From Pseudothauera hydrothermalis (lineage in GTDB: Bacteria; Pseudomonadota; Gammaproteobacteria; Burkholderiales; Rhodocyclaceae): DNA of 64,000 bases. Below the pieces are notes generated by a model. That model did not search any database and had not been told where the DNA came from. It saw only the letters and a program-made list of their open reading frames with translations. Made by a program: the position numbers and the translations under genes. Shown piece after piece: positions 49,148 to 57,795 of this stretch (its first letter is position 1; every line of letters begins with the position of its first letter). The stretch spans positions 2,108,001-2,172,000 of the forward strand of contig NZ_CP029331.1 of NCBI RefSeq assembly GCF_003345255.1, read 5' to 3'.

Positions 49148-49888
49148 TCAGAACATATGCTGACCGCCATTGATCGAGATGTTGGCACCGGTCACGAACG
49201 CAGCCTCTTCAGAGGCCAGATAAGCCACCAGACCGGCGATTTCCTCGGGCTTACCGAGGCGGCCGACCGGAATCTGCGGCAGGATTTTCGACTCGAGAAT
49301 CTCTTGCGGAATGGCCATCACCATCTTGGTACCGATGTAGCCCGGCGAAATGGTGTTGACCGTCACCCCGCTGCGCGCCACTTCAAGCGCCAGCGCTTTG
49401 GTAAAACCATGCATCCCGGCCTTGGCCGCCGAGTAGTTGGTCTGACCGAAGGCACCCTTCTGGCCGTTGACCGACGATACGTTGATCACCCGCCCCCAGC
49501 GCCGCTCCACCATGCCGTCCATGACCTGTTTGGTCATATTGAATACACTGTCGAGGTTGGTGCGGATGACCGCATCCCAATCGGCCTTGGTCATTTTCTT
49601 GAAGGTCATGTCGCGGGTAATGCCCGCGTTATTGACCAACACATCGACTGGCCCCACCTCGGCGGTCACACGCTCCACGCACGCCTTGCAGGATTCGAAG
49701 TCGGAAACGTCGCAGGGGTAGCCTTTGAAGCCATAGCCCATGTTGTTCATGGTCTGTAACCACTCTGCAGATTTGGCATTGCCCGGCGAGTGCGTGGTGA
49801 CCACCCGATACCCGAGCGCAGAGAGCTTGATGCAAATGGCTTCACCCAAGCCGCCCATACCGCCGGTGACTAGTGCAATTCTGGACAT
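49148..49888 (-). CDS. phaB: Acetoacetyl-CoA reductase, paralogue 2
   Basis: This 246-residue short-chain dehydrogenase has IALVTGGMGGLGEAICIKL, NNAGITRDMTFKKMTKADWD and the active site VSSVNGQKGAFGQTNYSAAK, ending GGQHMF. KMTKADWDAVIRTNLDSVFN and the tail resemble Ralstonia PhaB. It lies 113 nt after phaC. The two phaB genes probably arose by tandem duplication and then diverged. Confidence 0.94.
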   Translation of the reverse strand: MSRIALVTGGMGGLGEAICIKLSALGYRVVTTHSPGNAKSAEWLQTMNNMGYGFKGYPCDVSDFESCKACVERVTAEVGPVDVLVNNAGITRDMTFKKMTKADWDAVIRTNLDSVFNMTKQVMDGMVERRWGRVINVSSVNGQKGAFGQTNYSAAKAGMHGFTKALALEVARSGVTVNTISPGYIGTKMVMAIPQEILESKILPQIPVGRLGKPEEIAGLVAYLASEEAAFVTGANISINGGQHMF

Positions 49889-50001
49889 GTTATCTCCTCT
49901 CCCAACTGGTCTCTCCGGGGGGATTCACCGCTGAGCACGGCAGCGCCCTCCCGTTTTCCGCTGCCGCCTGCACGCCGGGCCGGCAAAGCCCGGCCAAAGA
50001 A

Positions 50002-51744
50002 TCAGGCACGCTCTTTGACGTAGCGCCCCGGAGCCGGCTCGATCGGCTTGTACTTCGCGTTGCCCAGGCGCCTGCGCGCAGCGACCTGCTTGCCGGCGAA
50101 GGATTTCAGCCACTGCGCCCAGTGTAGCCACCAGCTCCCCGGATTCTCGACCGCACCCTCGAACCATTCGTCCGGATCGCTGAGCTTGGCCGCGTTGGTC
50201 CAGTAGCTACGCCGGTTTTTACTCGCTGGATTGATCGCACCCGCGATATGCCCACTCGCACCCAACACGAACGTGGTCTCCCCGCCCAGCAGCCCCCGCG
50301 ACAGATAAGCACTCTTCCACGGCACGATGTGGTCTTCGCGCGCAGCCATGAGGTAAGCCGGCACATCGATCTTGCCCAGGTCGACCTTGACGCCGAGCAT
50401 TTTGAGCTTACCCGGCACCCGCAGATTGTTTTCGAGATACATGTTGCGCAGATACCACGTCAAAAACGGCCCGGGTAAATTGGTGCAGTCGGCATTCCAG
50501 TAGAGCAAGTCGAAGGCTTGCGGCTTGTTGCCTTTGAGATAGTTACCCACTACGTACTGCCATACCAGATCGTTGGCCCGCAGCGCGGAAAACACGTTTG
50601 CCAATTCCTGCCCCGGCAAAAGCCCACCCTTGCCAATGGCGGCCTCGCGTGCGGCGACACTGGCTTCGTCTACCAAGCAACCCAGCTCGCCGGCATCGGC
50701 AAAATCCAACAAAGTGGTCATCAACGTCAGGCTGGACACCGGGTCTTCGCCCCGCCCCTTGGCCACCGCCAGCGCCGAGCTCAGAATGGTTCCACCTACG
50801 CAAAAGCCCAGCACGTTTGGCTTGCTCACATTGGTGATCTCGCGCACCACCTGCAATGCGGTCAGCGGCCCCTTGTCAAGGTAGTCGTCCCAGGTGGCGG
50901 TTGACTGCTCTCGCTTGGGGTTTTTCCAAGAAATCAGAAACACCGTAAAGCCCTGCTCCACCACGAAACGCACCAGGGAGTTCTCCGGCTGCAGGTCCAT
51001 GATGTAGAACTTGTTGATGCACGGCGGCACGATCAGCAAGGGCACCTGAGCAACCTTGTCGGTGAGCGGCGCGTACTGGATGAGCTGCATCAACTCGTTC
51101 TCATAGATCACCGAGCCGGGCGTGACCGCCAGATTACGACCGACTTCGAAAGCCGCCTCATCGGTCATCGAGATGCGCCCTTTCTTCAGGTCTTCGAGCA
51201 TGTTTTGAATGCCGCGGGAAATGCTCTCGCCCTTGCTGTCGATGGCAGCCTTGATGAACTCAGGGTTGGTGGCGGCAAAATTGGTCGGCGCCAGCGCATC
51301 GATGTACTGCCGGGTCAAAAACTGAATCCGCTGCTTGGCGCGCCCATCGGCGATCGGCATGTGCGCGGCAACTTCCTGCAAAAAAGCCGCATTGAGCAGA
51401 TAGGCTTGACGGACGTAGTCGAAAATCGGGCTTTCTTCCCATTCCGGCGCACTGAAGCGCCGGTCGCCAGCCGGCGCCTGAACCACCGGCGAAGAAACTT
51501 CCCCGCGTTTGCGCGACAGCATCGAAGACCAGAGGCGGGCGTGCTTTTCCGCAAAATCACGCTGCAAAGCCTGGAGACGCTCGGCCTCGGGCATCGGCAA
51601 ACGGGCCGCGGCCACCCCGGAGGAATCCAACATCGCCGCGTGTTGCTTGGCCAACATGTCAAAAAAACCGTGCGCCATCGCCTGGCCGAACTGCGCCAGC
51701 CCTTGCAGGGCTGCCGCGGGAAGCTTCTCAACTGAATCTGACAT
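50002..51744 (-). CDS. phaC: Class I poly(3-hydroxybutyrate) synthase
   Basis: This 580-residue enzyme polymerises 3-hydroxyacyl-CoA into PHB. The lipase-like box GFCVGGT holds the catalytic Cys. LIVPPCINKFYIMDLQPENS and FLISWKNP are core motifs; Asp and His are in AAREDHIVPWKSAYL and GASGHIAGAINP. It ends KYKPIEPAPGRYVKERA. ATG 51744 is preceded by AGGAGGGG. Length and motifs fit class I (short-chain monomers, no PhaE partner). It heads phaC-phaB-phaB-phaR. Confidence 0.97.
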   Translation of the reverse strand: MSDSVEKLPAAALQGLAQFGQAMAHGFFDMLAKQHAAMLDSSGVAAARLPMPEAERLQALQRDFAEKHARLWSSMLSRKRGEVSSPVVQAPAGDRRFSAPEWEESPIFDYVRQAYLLNAAFLQEVAAHMPIADGRAKQRIQFLTRQYIDALAPTNFAATNPEFIKAAIDSKGESISRGIQNMLEDLKKGRISMTDEAAFEVGRNLAVTPGSVIYENELMQLIQYAPLTDKVAQVPLLIVPPCINKFYIMDLQPENSLVRFVVEQGFTVFLISWKNPKREQSTATWDDYLDKGPLTALQVVREITNVSKPNVLGFCVGGTILSSALAVAKGRGEDPVSSLTLMTTLLDFADAGELGCLVDEASVAAREAAIGKGGLLPGQELANVFSALRANDLVWQYVVGNYLKGNKPQAFDLLYWNADCTNLPGPFLTWYLRNMYLENNLRVPGKLKMLGVKVDLGKIDVPAYLMAAREDHIVPWKSAYLSRGLLGGETTFVLGASGHIAGAINPASKNRRSYWTNAAKLSDPDEWFEGAVENPGSWWLHWAQWLKSFAGKQVAARRRLGNAKYKPIEPAPGRYVKERA

Positions 51745-51830
51745 CCACCCCTCCTGAGGCATCAATAGCAGGCCGGCTCTTCATTCCCATCGCTGGTACC
51801 GGTTTCCGGCCAGTCTGCCGGATCGCTAGA

Positions 51831-52061
51831 ATGCTCGGCATGTACATTATCGCCATCGCTTGGCTTTACGTGGCCATCCTCGCATCGCTGGCCAACACAT
51901 CGACCTTGGGCGGTGTGATGACCTTTCTGTTCTTTGGGTTGGGTCCCTTAGCACTTTATGTGTGGCTGTTCGGCACGCCTGCCCGCCGCCGCGCCGCAGC
52001 GAAAAGACAGGGCGAGCAAGCGCACCGCAACGATAGAGCCGATTCCAACGTCAATCAATAG
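51831..52061 (+). CDS. Small conserved-looking membrane protein
   Basis: This protein of 76 residues (or 73 from ATG 51840) has two predicted membrane helices (MYIIAIAWLYVAILASLA and MTFLFFGLGPLALYVWLFG) and a basic, hydrophilic C-terminus. A TAGAAT hexamer at 51826-51831 overlaps the first ATG, which makes ATG 51840 the likelier start and a leaderless mRNA conceivable. It is divergent from phaC. No function is recognised. Confidence 0.65.
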   Translation: MLGMYIIAIAWLYVAILASLANTSTLGGVMTFLFFGLGPLALYVWLFGTPARRRAAAKRQGEQAHRNDRADSNVNQ

Positions 52062-52108
52062 GCGCGATTGCCAATGCCCTGTTGCCGCCGTGTTCCGGCT
52101 TCTTGCCT

Positions 52109-52855
52109 TCAGTGCGCCAACCAGATCAACGATGCCATCCGCCCGGTGGCACGATCCCGCCGATGGGAATAGAACCGTTCTGCGTCGGTGTAAGTGCAAA
52201 AACCGCCACCAAACACGTCAATCACGCCCGCACCTGCCAAGCGTATTTTGGCCAGGAGGTAGAGATCGGCCAGCCACTTGCCCGGCTCTTTGCCGGCCAC
52301 AAAGGCCGCCGCAGCCCCCGAGTCGTGCTGCAAGAACGCGCTGCGCACGTCGGCACCGACCTCGAAGGCGCCAGGCCCGATTGCCGGCCCCAGCCAGGCC
52401 TGTATGCGCGCTGGCGCCACGCGCATTGCCTCGACCGTACGCTCCAGTATGCCGGCACACAAGCCGCGCCAGCCCGCATGGGCCGCAGCCACCACCGACC
52501 CGGCATCGTCACAAAACAGAACCGGCAAACAATCGGCAGTCATGACCGCGCAAACCACACCGGGCTGCCGAGTCCAAGCGCCGTCGGCAACAGGCGGCAG
52601 GCAGCGCTCCCCCGGGACGGATTCAGCCATGACGATGTTTGTGCCATGCACCTGCTCCAGCCACACCGGCTCTGCAGGAAGCCGGCTGCGCAACACGGCG
52701 CGGTTTGCCGCCACAGCCCCCGGGTCATCGCCCACATGGGTGGCGAGATTCAATGACGCGTAGCGCCCCTGACTCAGCCCACCGTTGCGCGTGGTCACAA
52801 TTGCCCTGACCCGAGCAGGCGCAGGCCATTGCGGAACAATGAAATCAAGCGACAT
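52109..52855 (-). CDS. pgeF: Multicopper polyphenol oxidase/PgeF family protein
   Basis: This 248-residue protein has the family motifs NLATHVGDDPGAVAANR, EQVHGTNIV, MTADCLPVLFCDD and AAAHAGWRGLCAGILE, and the C-terminal DVFGGGFCTYTDAERFYSHR. The conserved His and Cys residues bind zinc. E. coli YfiH/PgeF prevents Ser from replacing Ala in peptidoglycan; related proteins act as purine nucleoside phosphorylases. The start ATG 52855 overlaps the rluD stop by 11 nt, the usual rluD-pgeF pairing. Confidence 0.92.
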   Translation of the reverse strand: MSLDFIVPQWPAPARVRAIVTTRNGGLSQGRYASLNLATHVGDDPGAVAANRAVLRSRLPAEPVWLEQVHGTNIVMAESVPGERCLPPVADGAWTRQPGVVCAVMTADCLPVLFCDDAGSVVAAAHAGWRGLCAGILERTVEAMRVAPARIQAWLGPAIGPGAFEVGADVRSAFLQHDSGAAAAFVAGKEPGKWLADLYLLAKIRLAGAGVIDVFGGGFCTYTDAERFYSHRRDRATGRMASLIWLAH

Positions 52856-53846
52856 TGGCCTGTGTCTCGCGCAGTTTGTCAAGAAGGAGTGAAAAATCCG
52901 CCGGCAGAGCCGACTCCCAATGCATCGGCAGCCGGGTCGACGGATGGATCAGCCCCAAGCGCCAAGCATGCAGCGCCTGCCTCGGAAAGCTATCGAGCAA
53001 GTGGCTGAGGTGTTTCCGACGGCCATAAACCGGATCGCCCACCAGCGGGTAACCCTTGTGCGCCATATGTACCCGAATTTGGTGGGTGCGCCCGGTTTCC
53101 AGTTGGCATTGCACCAGGGTGCAATCGGAGAAACGCTCGCGAACCGTAAACCGCGTTGCAGCTTCACGCCCGCCTTCGACCACCGCCATTTTGGTCCGCT
53201 GAGTCGGATGGCGACCGATCGGCGCGTCGATGCGCCCGTCTGCACTGACCTGACCGTATACCAAAGCAAGGTACTGACGGCAGACCGTTTTGGCTTGCAA
53301 CTGACGGATCAGATCGGTTTGAGCCACCAAGGTCTTGGCGACCACCAACAACCCCGAAGTATCCTTGTCCAGACGGTGAACAATGCCCGCGCGCGGCACG
53401 CCGGCCAATTGCGGGAAATGATGCAACAAAGCGTTGAGCAGCGTGCCACGCCAGTTACCACTGCCAGGGTGCACCACCAAACCGGCGGGTTTATCCACCA
53501 CGACAATTGCATCGTCCTCGTAGACGATCGCAAGCGGGATGTCTTCGGCCATCGCGGCTGCTGACTCGACCTCCGGCAACTCGCCAATCTCGATCTTGAG
53601 TTCTTCCCCGCCGCGGACCTTCTGCTTGGGCGACGGACAGCTGCCGTCGAGCCATACACGCCCTTCCATGATCCACGCCTGAAGCCTACTGCGCGAATAG
53701 TCAGCGAACAGCGTCGCCAACACCTTGTCGAGCCGCAATCCACCGAGTTCAGGCGGAATCATCCTGACAACGCACGAGGGCTCCTCATCGTCTGGGATAT
53801 AATCGTCCTGATCATTCACGCGAGAATTCTCGATGGCTAGGTTCAC
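52845..53846 (-). CDS. rluD: 23S rRNA pseudouridine synthase, RluD type
   Basis: This protein of about 333 residues modifies uridines of 23S rRNA helix 69. An S4 domain comes first (LRLDKVLATLFADYSRSRLQ). The synthase core has the catalytic motif GIVHRLDKDTSGLLVVAKT, and LETGRTHQIRVHMAHKGYPL follows. The start is uncertain: ATG 53846 lies 14 bases beyond the divergent bamD start, so the two coding regions would overlap; GTG 53819 is an alternative. pgeF follows with an 11-nt overlap. Confidence 0.94.
   Translation of the reverse strand: MNLAIENSRVNDQDDYIPDDEEPSCVVRMIPPELGGLRLDKVLATLFADYSRSRLQAWIMEGRVWLDGSCPSPKQKVRGGEELKIEIGELPEVESAAAMAEDIPLAIVYEDDAIVVVDKPAGLVVHPGSGNWRGTLLNALLHHFPQLAGVPRAGIVHRLDKDTSGLLVVAKTLVAQTDLIRQLQAKTVCRQYLALVYGQVSADGRIDAPIGRHPTQRTKMAVVEGGREAATRFTVRERFSDCTLVQCQLETGRTHQIRVHMAHKGYPLVGDPVYGRRKHLSHLLDSFPRQALHAWRLGLIHPSTRLPMHWESALPADFSLLLDKLRETQANVA
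53798..53832 (+). promoter_or_regulatory. TATAAT box and perfect 12-bp palindrome before bamD
   Basis: TATAAT lies at 53798-53803. The palindrome CGAGAATTCTCG (53821-53832) directly abuts the bamD ATG at 53833. The region also codes for the rluD N-terminus on the other strand. Confidence 0.45.
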
Positions 53847-54630
53847 CTTGCAAAGTTTAGCGGTTATTGGCGCTTTACTGCTGGGCGGTTGTGGTCTGTT
53901 GCCCGAGCAGATCGACGAGACGGCAGGCTGGAACGCCCAGAAACTTTACTCCGAAGCCAAGGCTTCAATGAGCGAAGGCGGCTATGACCGAGCAATCCAG
54001 CTGTTCGAGAAGCTCGAAGCTCGCTACCCTTACGGCCGCTTCGCACAGCAGGCGCAAATCGAGATCGCCTACGCTTACTACAAATCGAACGAACCCGCGC
54101 TGGCGCTGGCGGCTGCCGACCGTTTCATCCGGCTGCATCCAAACCACCCGCATGTCGACTACGCCTACTATCTGAAAGGGCTGGTCACGTTCAACGAAGA
54201 CCTGGGTCTGCTGGGCGCTTTGGCCAACCAGGATTTGTCCGAACGCGACCCTAAAGGCAGCAGGGAGTCTTACGACACCTTCAAGGAGCTTGTCACCCGC
54301 TTCCCGGATAGCCGTTACGCGGACGACGCACGACTGCGAATGCGCTATCTGGTCAACGCGCTGGCCGCGCACGAGGTCCATGTGGCCCGTTATTACTACC
54401 GTCGCGGTGCCCATGTTGCCGCAATCAACCGCGCCCAGGCAGCCATTGCAAACTACCCACAATCGCCGGCGATAGAAGAGGCGTTGTTTTTGCTCGTAAA
54501 GAGTTACGACGCCCTCGGTATGACCGATCTGCGCGATGACGCCGAACGGGTAATGCGTAAAAACTTCCCGGACAGCGTCTATTTTGCCGGCGGTCCTGCA
54601 GACACACGCCCATGGTGGCAATTTTGGTAA
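53833..54630 (+). CDS. bamD: Outer membrane assembly lipoprotein BamD
   Basis: This 265-residue lipoprotein is an essential part of the Bam complex, which inserts beta-barrels in the outer membrane. The lipobox is ALLLGGC. TPR repeats follow, such as LYSEAKASMSEGGYDRAIQL and LFEKLEARYPYGRFAQQAQI, and FIRLHPNHPHVDYAYYLKGL is a family signature. The C-terminus (PADTRPWWQFW) is aromatic. It is divergent from rluD, as in many betaproteobacteria. Confidence 0.97.
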   Translation: MARFTLQSLAVIGALLLGGCGLLPEQIDETAGWNAQKLYSEAKASMSEGGYDRAIQLFEKLEARYPYGRFAQQAQIEIAYAYYKSNEPALALAAADRFIRLHPNHPHVDYAYYLKGLVTFNEDLGLLGALANQDLSERDPKGSRESYDTFKELVTRFPDSRYADDARLRMRYLVNALAAHEVHVARYYYRRGAHVAAINRAQAAIANYPQSPAIEEALFLLVKSYDALGMTDLRDDAERVMRKNFPDSVYFAGGPADTRPWWQFW

Positions 54631-54682
54631 ATACTGCCGTACGCGGTTCGACCGGCCTTGCGATCAAAAGCCTCCGATTACC

Positions 54683-56128
54683 TCAGCCTCGCCCGTAATA
54701 GTCCGCCAGGCGCACGATGTCGTCTTCTCCCAAATAGCTGCCCGATTGCACCTCGATGATCTCCAGAGGCAGTTTTCCCGGATTTTCCAGACGGTGGGAG
54801 ACGCCCACTGGAATATAGGTCGACTGGTTCTCGGTCAGCAAAAAACACTCCTCACCCCGGGTGACGCGAGCGGTGCCGCGCACTACGATCCAATGCTCGG
54901 CGCGATGATGGTGCATCTGCAAACTGAGCGTGCCCCCCGGTTTCACCACGATCCGCTTGACCTGAAAGCGCTCGCCAGCATCGATCGCGTCGTAGTACCC
55001 CCAAGGCCGATGAACCTTGCGGTGGGCTTCGGCCTCTGAGCGCCCTTCCCGCTGCAGACGTTGAACGATGCCCCTGACCGCCTGGGTGGCGTTTTTGTGT
55101 GCGACCAGCACGGCATCCGTGGTTTCGACGACAACGAGATCCTCAACGCCGATGCACGCGACCAGGCGGTCAGAGGCAATCACCATGGTCGAACGCGTTT
55201 CCTCGACCACGACGTCGCCGCGCAACACGTTGTCGTCGGCATCCTTCGCCGATATCCCCCACAAGGCATCCCACGCGCCGACATCGCACCAACCGGCATC
55301 CATCGGCACTGCTTTGATGCCGACTCCACAGTCCGGACTTGCCGGCAATTTTTCCAATACCGCGTAATCGATCGAATCGGACGGGCAGGCAGCAAAAGCC
55401 TCCGCGTTCACACGTACGAAGTCCACATCCCGTGTCGAGCGCCGAACGGCATCTTCGCATGCACCAAGAATCTCTGGCGAAAACATCCCAATCGCACGTC
55501 GCCAGACGGATGCCCTCAGCAAAAAAATGCCGCTATTCCACAGGTAACGTCCATCTGCAAGATAGCGCTCCGCGGTTTGCGCATTGGGCTTTTCTACGAA
55601 CGCCGCCACCGGACAAGGGATCGAATCGATTGCGGCATCGACCCGCATATAGCCGTAACCGGTCTCCGGGTGCGATGGCCGCACGCCAAACGTCACGATG
55701 TCACCCGCGAGCGCGGCCGGAACACCCGCCAAGACCGCCTGCGCAAAAGCTTCACGGTCAGCAACGAAATGGTCGGCCGGCATCGCCAGGAGCAAAGCGT
55801 CATCCTGCCTGCCAAGCAACAAGAGTGCTGCCAGCGTCAGCGCCGGCGCGGTATTCCGGCCAACCGGCTCAAGAACGATGTCGCGCGTTGCATAGCCGGA
55901 CTCAACCAACTGCTCGGCCGTGATGAACCGATACTCTTCGTTGCAGACCACCACCGGCGCCAGAGAGATATCCACTAAATCGGCTAGCGCCTGCAAACGC
56001 ATGGCGGTCGCCTGCAGCATCGAAGCCCCCTCCACGACATCCAGAAGCTGCTTCGGGTGCCGCGCTCTGGACAATGGCCAAAGCCGGGTTCCGGAACCGC
56101 CGCTCAGAATCACCGGCACCACTTGCAT
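54683..56128 (-). CDS. manC: Mannose-1-phosphate guanylyltransferase / mannose-6-phosphate isomerase
   Basis: This 481-residue bifunctional enzyme makes GDP-mannose for exopolysaccharide or O-antigen. The nucleotidyltransferase domain starts VVPVILSGGSGTRLWPLSRA and has RHPKQLLDV and FVEKPNAQTAERYL. The C-terminal cupin (type II PMI) has PWGYYDAIDAGERFQVKRI and LQMHHHRAEHWIVVRGTARV. ATG 56128 is preceded by GGGAGAGAG. It stands alone, convergent with bamD; no polysaccharide genes adjoin. Confidence 0.95.
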   Translation of the reverse strand: MQVVPVILSGGSGTRLWPLSRARHPKQLLDVVEGASMLQATAMRLQALADLVDISLAPVVVCNEEYRFITAEQLVESGYATRDIVLEPVGRNTAPALTLAALLLLGRQDDALLLAMPADHFVADREAFAQAVLAGVPAALAGDIVTFGVRPSHPETGYGYMRVDAAIDSIPCPVAAFVEKPNAQTAERYLADGRYLWNSGIFLLRASVWRRAIGMFSPEILGACEDAVRRSTRDVDFVRVNAEAFAACPSDSIDYAVLEKLPASPDCGVGIKAVPMDAGWCDVGAWDALWGISAKDADDNVLRGDVVVEETRSTMVIASDRLVACIGVEDLVVVETTDAVLVAHKNATQAVRGIVQRLQREGRSEAEAHRKVHRPWGYYDAIDAGERFQVKRIVVKPGGTLSLQMHHHRAEHWIVVRGTARVTRGEECFLLTENQSTYIPVGVSHRLENPGKLPLEIIEVQSGSYLGEDDIVRLADYYGRG

Positions 56129-56539
56129 GGTCTCTCTCCCGACAGAACACAGTTTGCAAGCAAGGGTAGCACCGGCCGGTTTGGCCGACTGCGGCATATG
56201 GCGCAGCGGCTGCCAAGCAGCCAGCACTCAACTGTTCCCAGCGGCTACGCCGCCAACGAGTTAGTCATCGTCAGCCACATCGTCATCAACCTGCTGCGGC
56301 TCCACCCGGCGCGCTGGGCGCGCCCACGTCCCCGAGCGTATGCCCGGCTGCGACGGCCGCCCCGTTGCGGGCCGAGCTGCGCGGGGCGATGACTTTAAGG
56401 TGCGATGGGCCTCAAATTACCCTCCCAGCCAAAGCGGACAATCGGAGTATCATTTAAAACGCACCACGCAGGCCAAACTTGCCTGCATTCAAACCACCGG
56501 GCTCCCAATGCACCAGGGGCGATTGAGCTGGAGGCTGCC
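56129..56539. other. 411-nt divergent gap between manC and the SpoIIAA-like gene
   Basis: I find no convincing gene, RNA or terminator here. It must hold the promoters of manC (minus) and of the SpoIIAA-like gene (plus), but neither has a clear -35/-10 pair. A minus-strand stretch reading toward 56262 encodes an Asp-rich tail but lacks a start codon, so I do not call it. Confidence 0.5.
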
Positions 56540-56902
56540 ATGATCAGCATCGAACACCGTCCGAACCTAGTCGAGGTCTCGGTTTTCGGGGAGTTTAGTT
56601 TGGCCGACTTCAAAGAGTTCGAGGAACTGGTCAATTACAAGATCAAGTTCGAAGGTCAGGTTGACCTGCTTTTCGACCTGCGCGAGATGGTCGGCTTCAC
56701 CCTGGATGTGGCCTGGGAGGAGATCAAGTTCTCGCGCAAGCATGCCGGCGATTTCCGACGCATTGCGGTATTGACCGAAGACCAGTGGATCGCCTGGAGC
56801 GCCTGGATAACGCAGCTGTTCGTAGACGCCGAAGTACTCGTCTTCGATGACGAATCCCAGGCGCGCGCTTGGCTTGCGGACGAGCAGGTGCAAGCACAGT
56901 GA
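56540..56902 (+). CDS. SpoIIAA/STAS-like protein
   Basis: This 120-residue protein has the SpoIIAA-like (DUF3478) pattern: MISIEHRPNLVEVSVFGEFS, VDLLFDLREMVGFTLDVAWE, FSRKHAGDFRRIAVLTEDQW and a C-terminal VFDDESQARAWL. The fold is STAS/CRAL-TRIO-like. It could bind a small hydrophobic ligand, but its role is unknown. ATG 56540 has GGAGG upstream. The stop overlaps the sulfurtransferase start (GTGA), so the two are coupled. Confidence 0.85.
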   Translation: MISIEHRPNLVEVSVFGEFSLADFKEFEELVNYKIKFEGQVDLLFDLREMVGFTLDVAWEEIKFSRKHAGDFRRIAVLTEDQWIAWSAWITQLFVDAEVLVFDDESQARAWLADEQVQAQ

Positions 56903-57753
56903 GCGCGCGGTTTACCACCCTGATCGATGCCAACGAACTGGCCCGCCGCCTGGGCGAGGCGGGTTGGTGCCTGGTCGACTGCCGCCATGATCTGACCAAT
57001 CCCGCCTTTGGGCGGGCGGCCTACCAGCGCAGCCACCTGCCCGGCGCCTGGTTTCTCAGTCTCGACGAGGATCTGTCCGGCGCACAGACCGGCACTAATG
57101 GCCGCCACCCGCTGCCCGATCCGGACCGTCTGGCATGCCGCCTAGGCGCTTGCGGGATTGCCCCCGACACCCAGGTGGTGGCCTACGACGATGCTGGCGG
57201 AATGTACGCCGCCCGCCTGTGGTGGCTGCTCCGCTGGCTGGGTCATCGCGCGGTTGCCGTGCTCGATGGCGGCTTTCAGGCCTGGTGCGCGGCCGCCAAG
57301 GTGCTGACTGCCGAGCTGCCGCGCGCCAACCCGACCCACTACCGGCCAAATTTGCAGGACAACGCAGTCGATACAGCCTTCGTCGAGCGCCATCTGGGCA
57401 GTCCGGATATGGTGCTGATCGATGCCCGCAGCCCGGACCGTTTCCGCGGCGAAAATGAAAACCTCGATCCGGTTGCCGGTCATATTCCCGGCGCGGTCAA
57501 TCGCTTTTTCAAGGACAACCTGACCGCAGACGGCCTGTTCAAACCAGCTGCGGTACTGCGCGAAGAGTTCGAAAAGTTGCTACACGGGCATGACCCCAAA
57601 AAGGTGGTGCACCAGTGCGGCTCCGGCGTAACAGCCTGCCACAACCTGCTGGCCATGGAGCATGCCGGTTTGAGAGGCGCGCGCCTGTATCCGGGCTCGT
57701 GGAGCGAGTGGTGTGCCGATCCGTCCCGCCCCGTAGCCACGGGCGCGCATTGA
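56899..57753 (+). CDS. sseA: 3-mercaptopyruvate / thiosulfate sulfurtransferase
   Basis: This 284-residue tandem rhodanese has an N-terminal inactive domain (FTTLIDANELARRLGEAGWC) and a C-terminal catalytic domain. The active-site loop CGSGVTAC favours 3-mercaptopyruvate over thiosulfate. GHIPGAVNRFF and LYPGSWSEWCADPSRPVATG are family motifs. The GTG start at 56899 overlaps the upstream stop by four bases. It converges with queG. Confidence 0.92.
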   Translation: MSARFTTLIDANELARRLGEAGWCLVDCRHDLTNPAFGRAAYQRSHLPGAWFLSLDEDLSGAQTGTNGRHPLPDPDRLACRLGACGIAPDTQVVAYDDAGGMYAARLWWLLRWLGHRAVAVLDGGFQAWCAAAKVLTAELPRANPTHYRPNLQDNAVDTAFVERHLGSPDMVLIDARSPDRFRGENENLDPVAGHIPGAVNRFFKDNLTADGLFKPAAVLREEFEKLLHGHDPKKVVHQCGSGVTACHNLLAMEHAGLRGARLYPGSWSEWCADPSRPVATGAH

Positions 57754-57795
57754 ACGCTGCGGGCGTATTGCGTCGCCAAAGCAGACACCGCGTTG

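Noticed and set aside
56262-56400. Minus-strand stretch ending in an Asp-rich tail
   Set aside because: No start codon before the upstream stop and no family resemblance, so it is not called as a gene or remnant.
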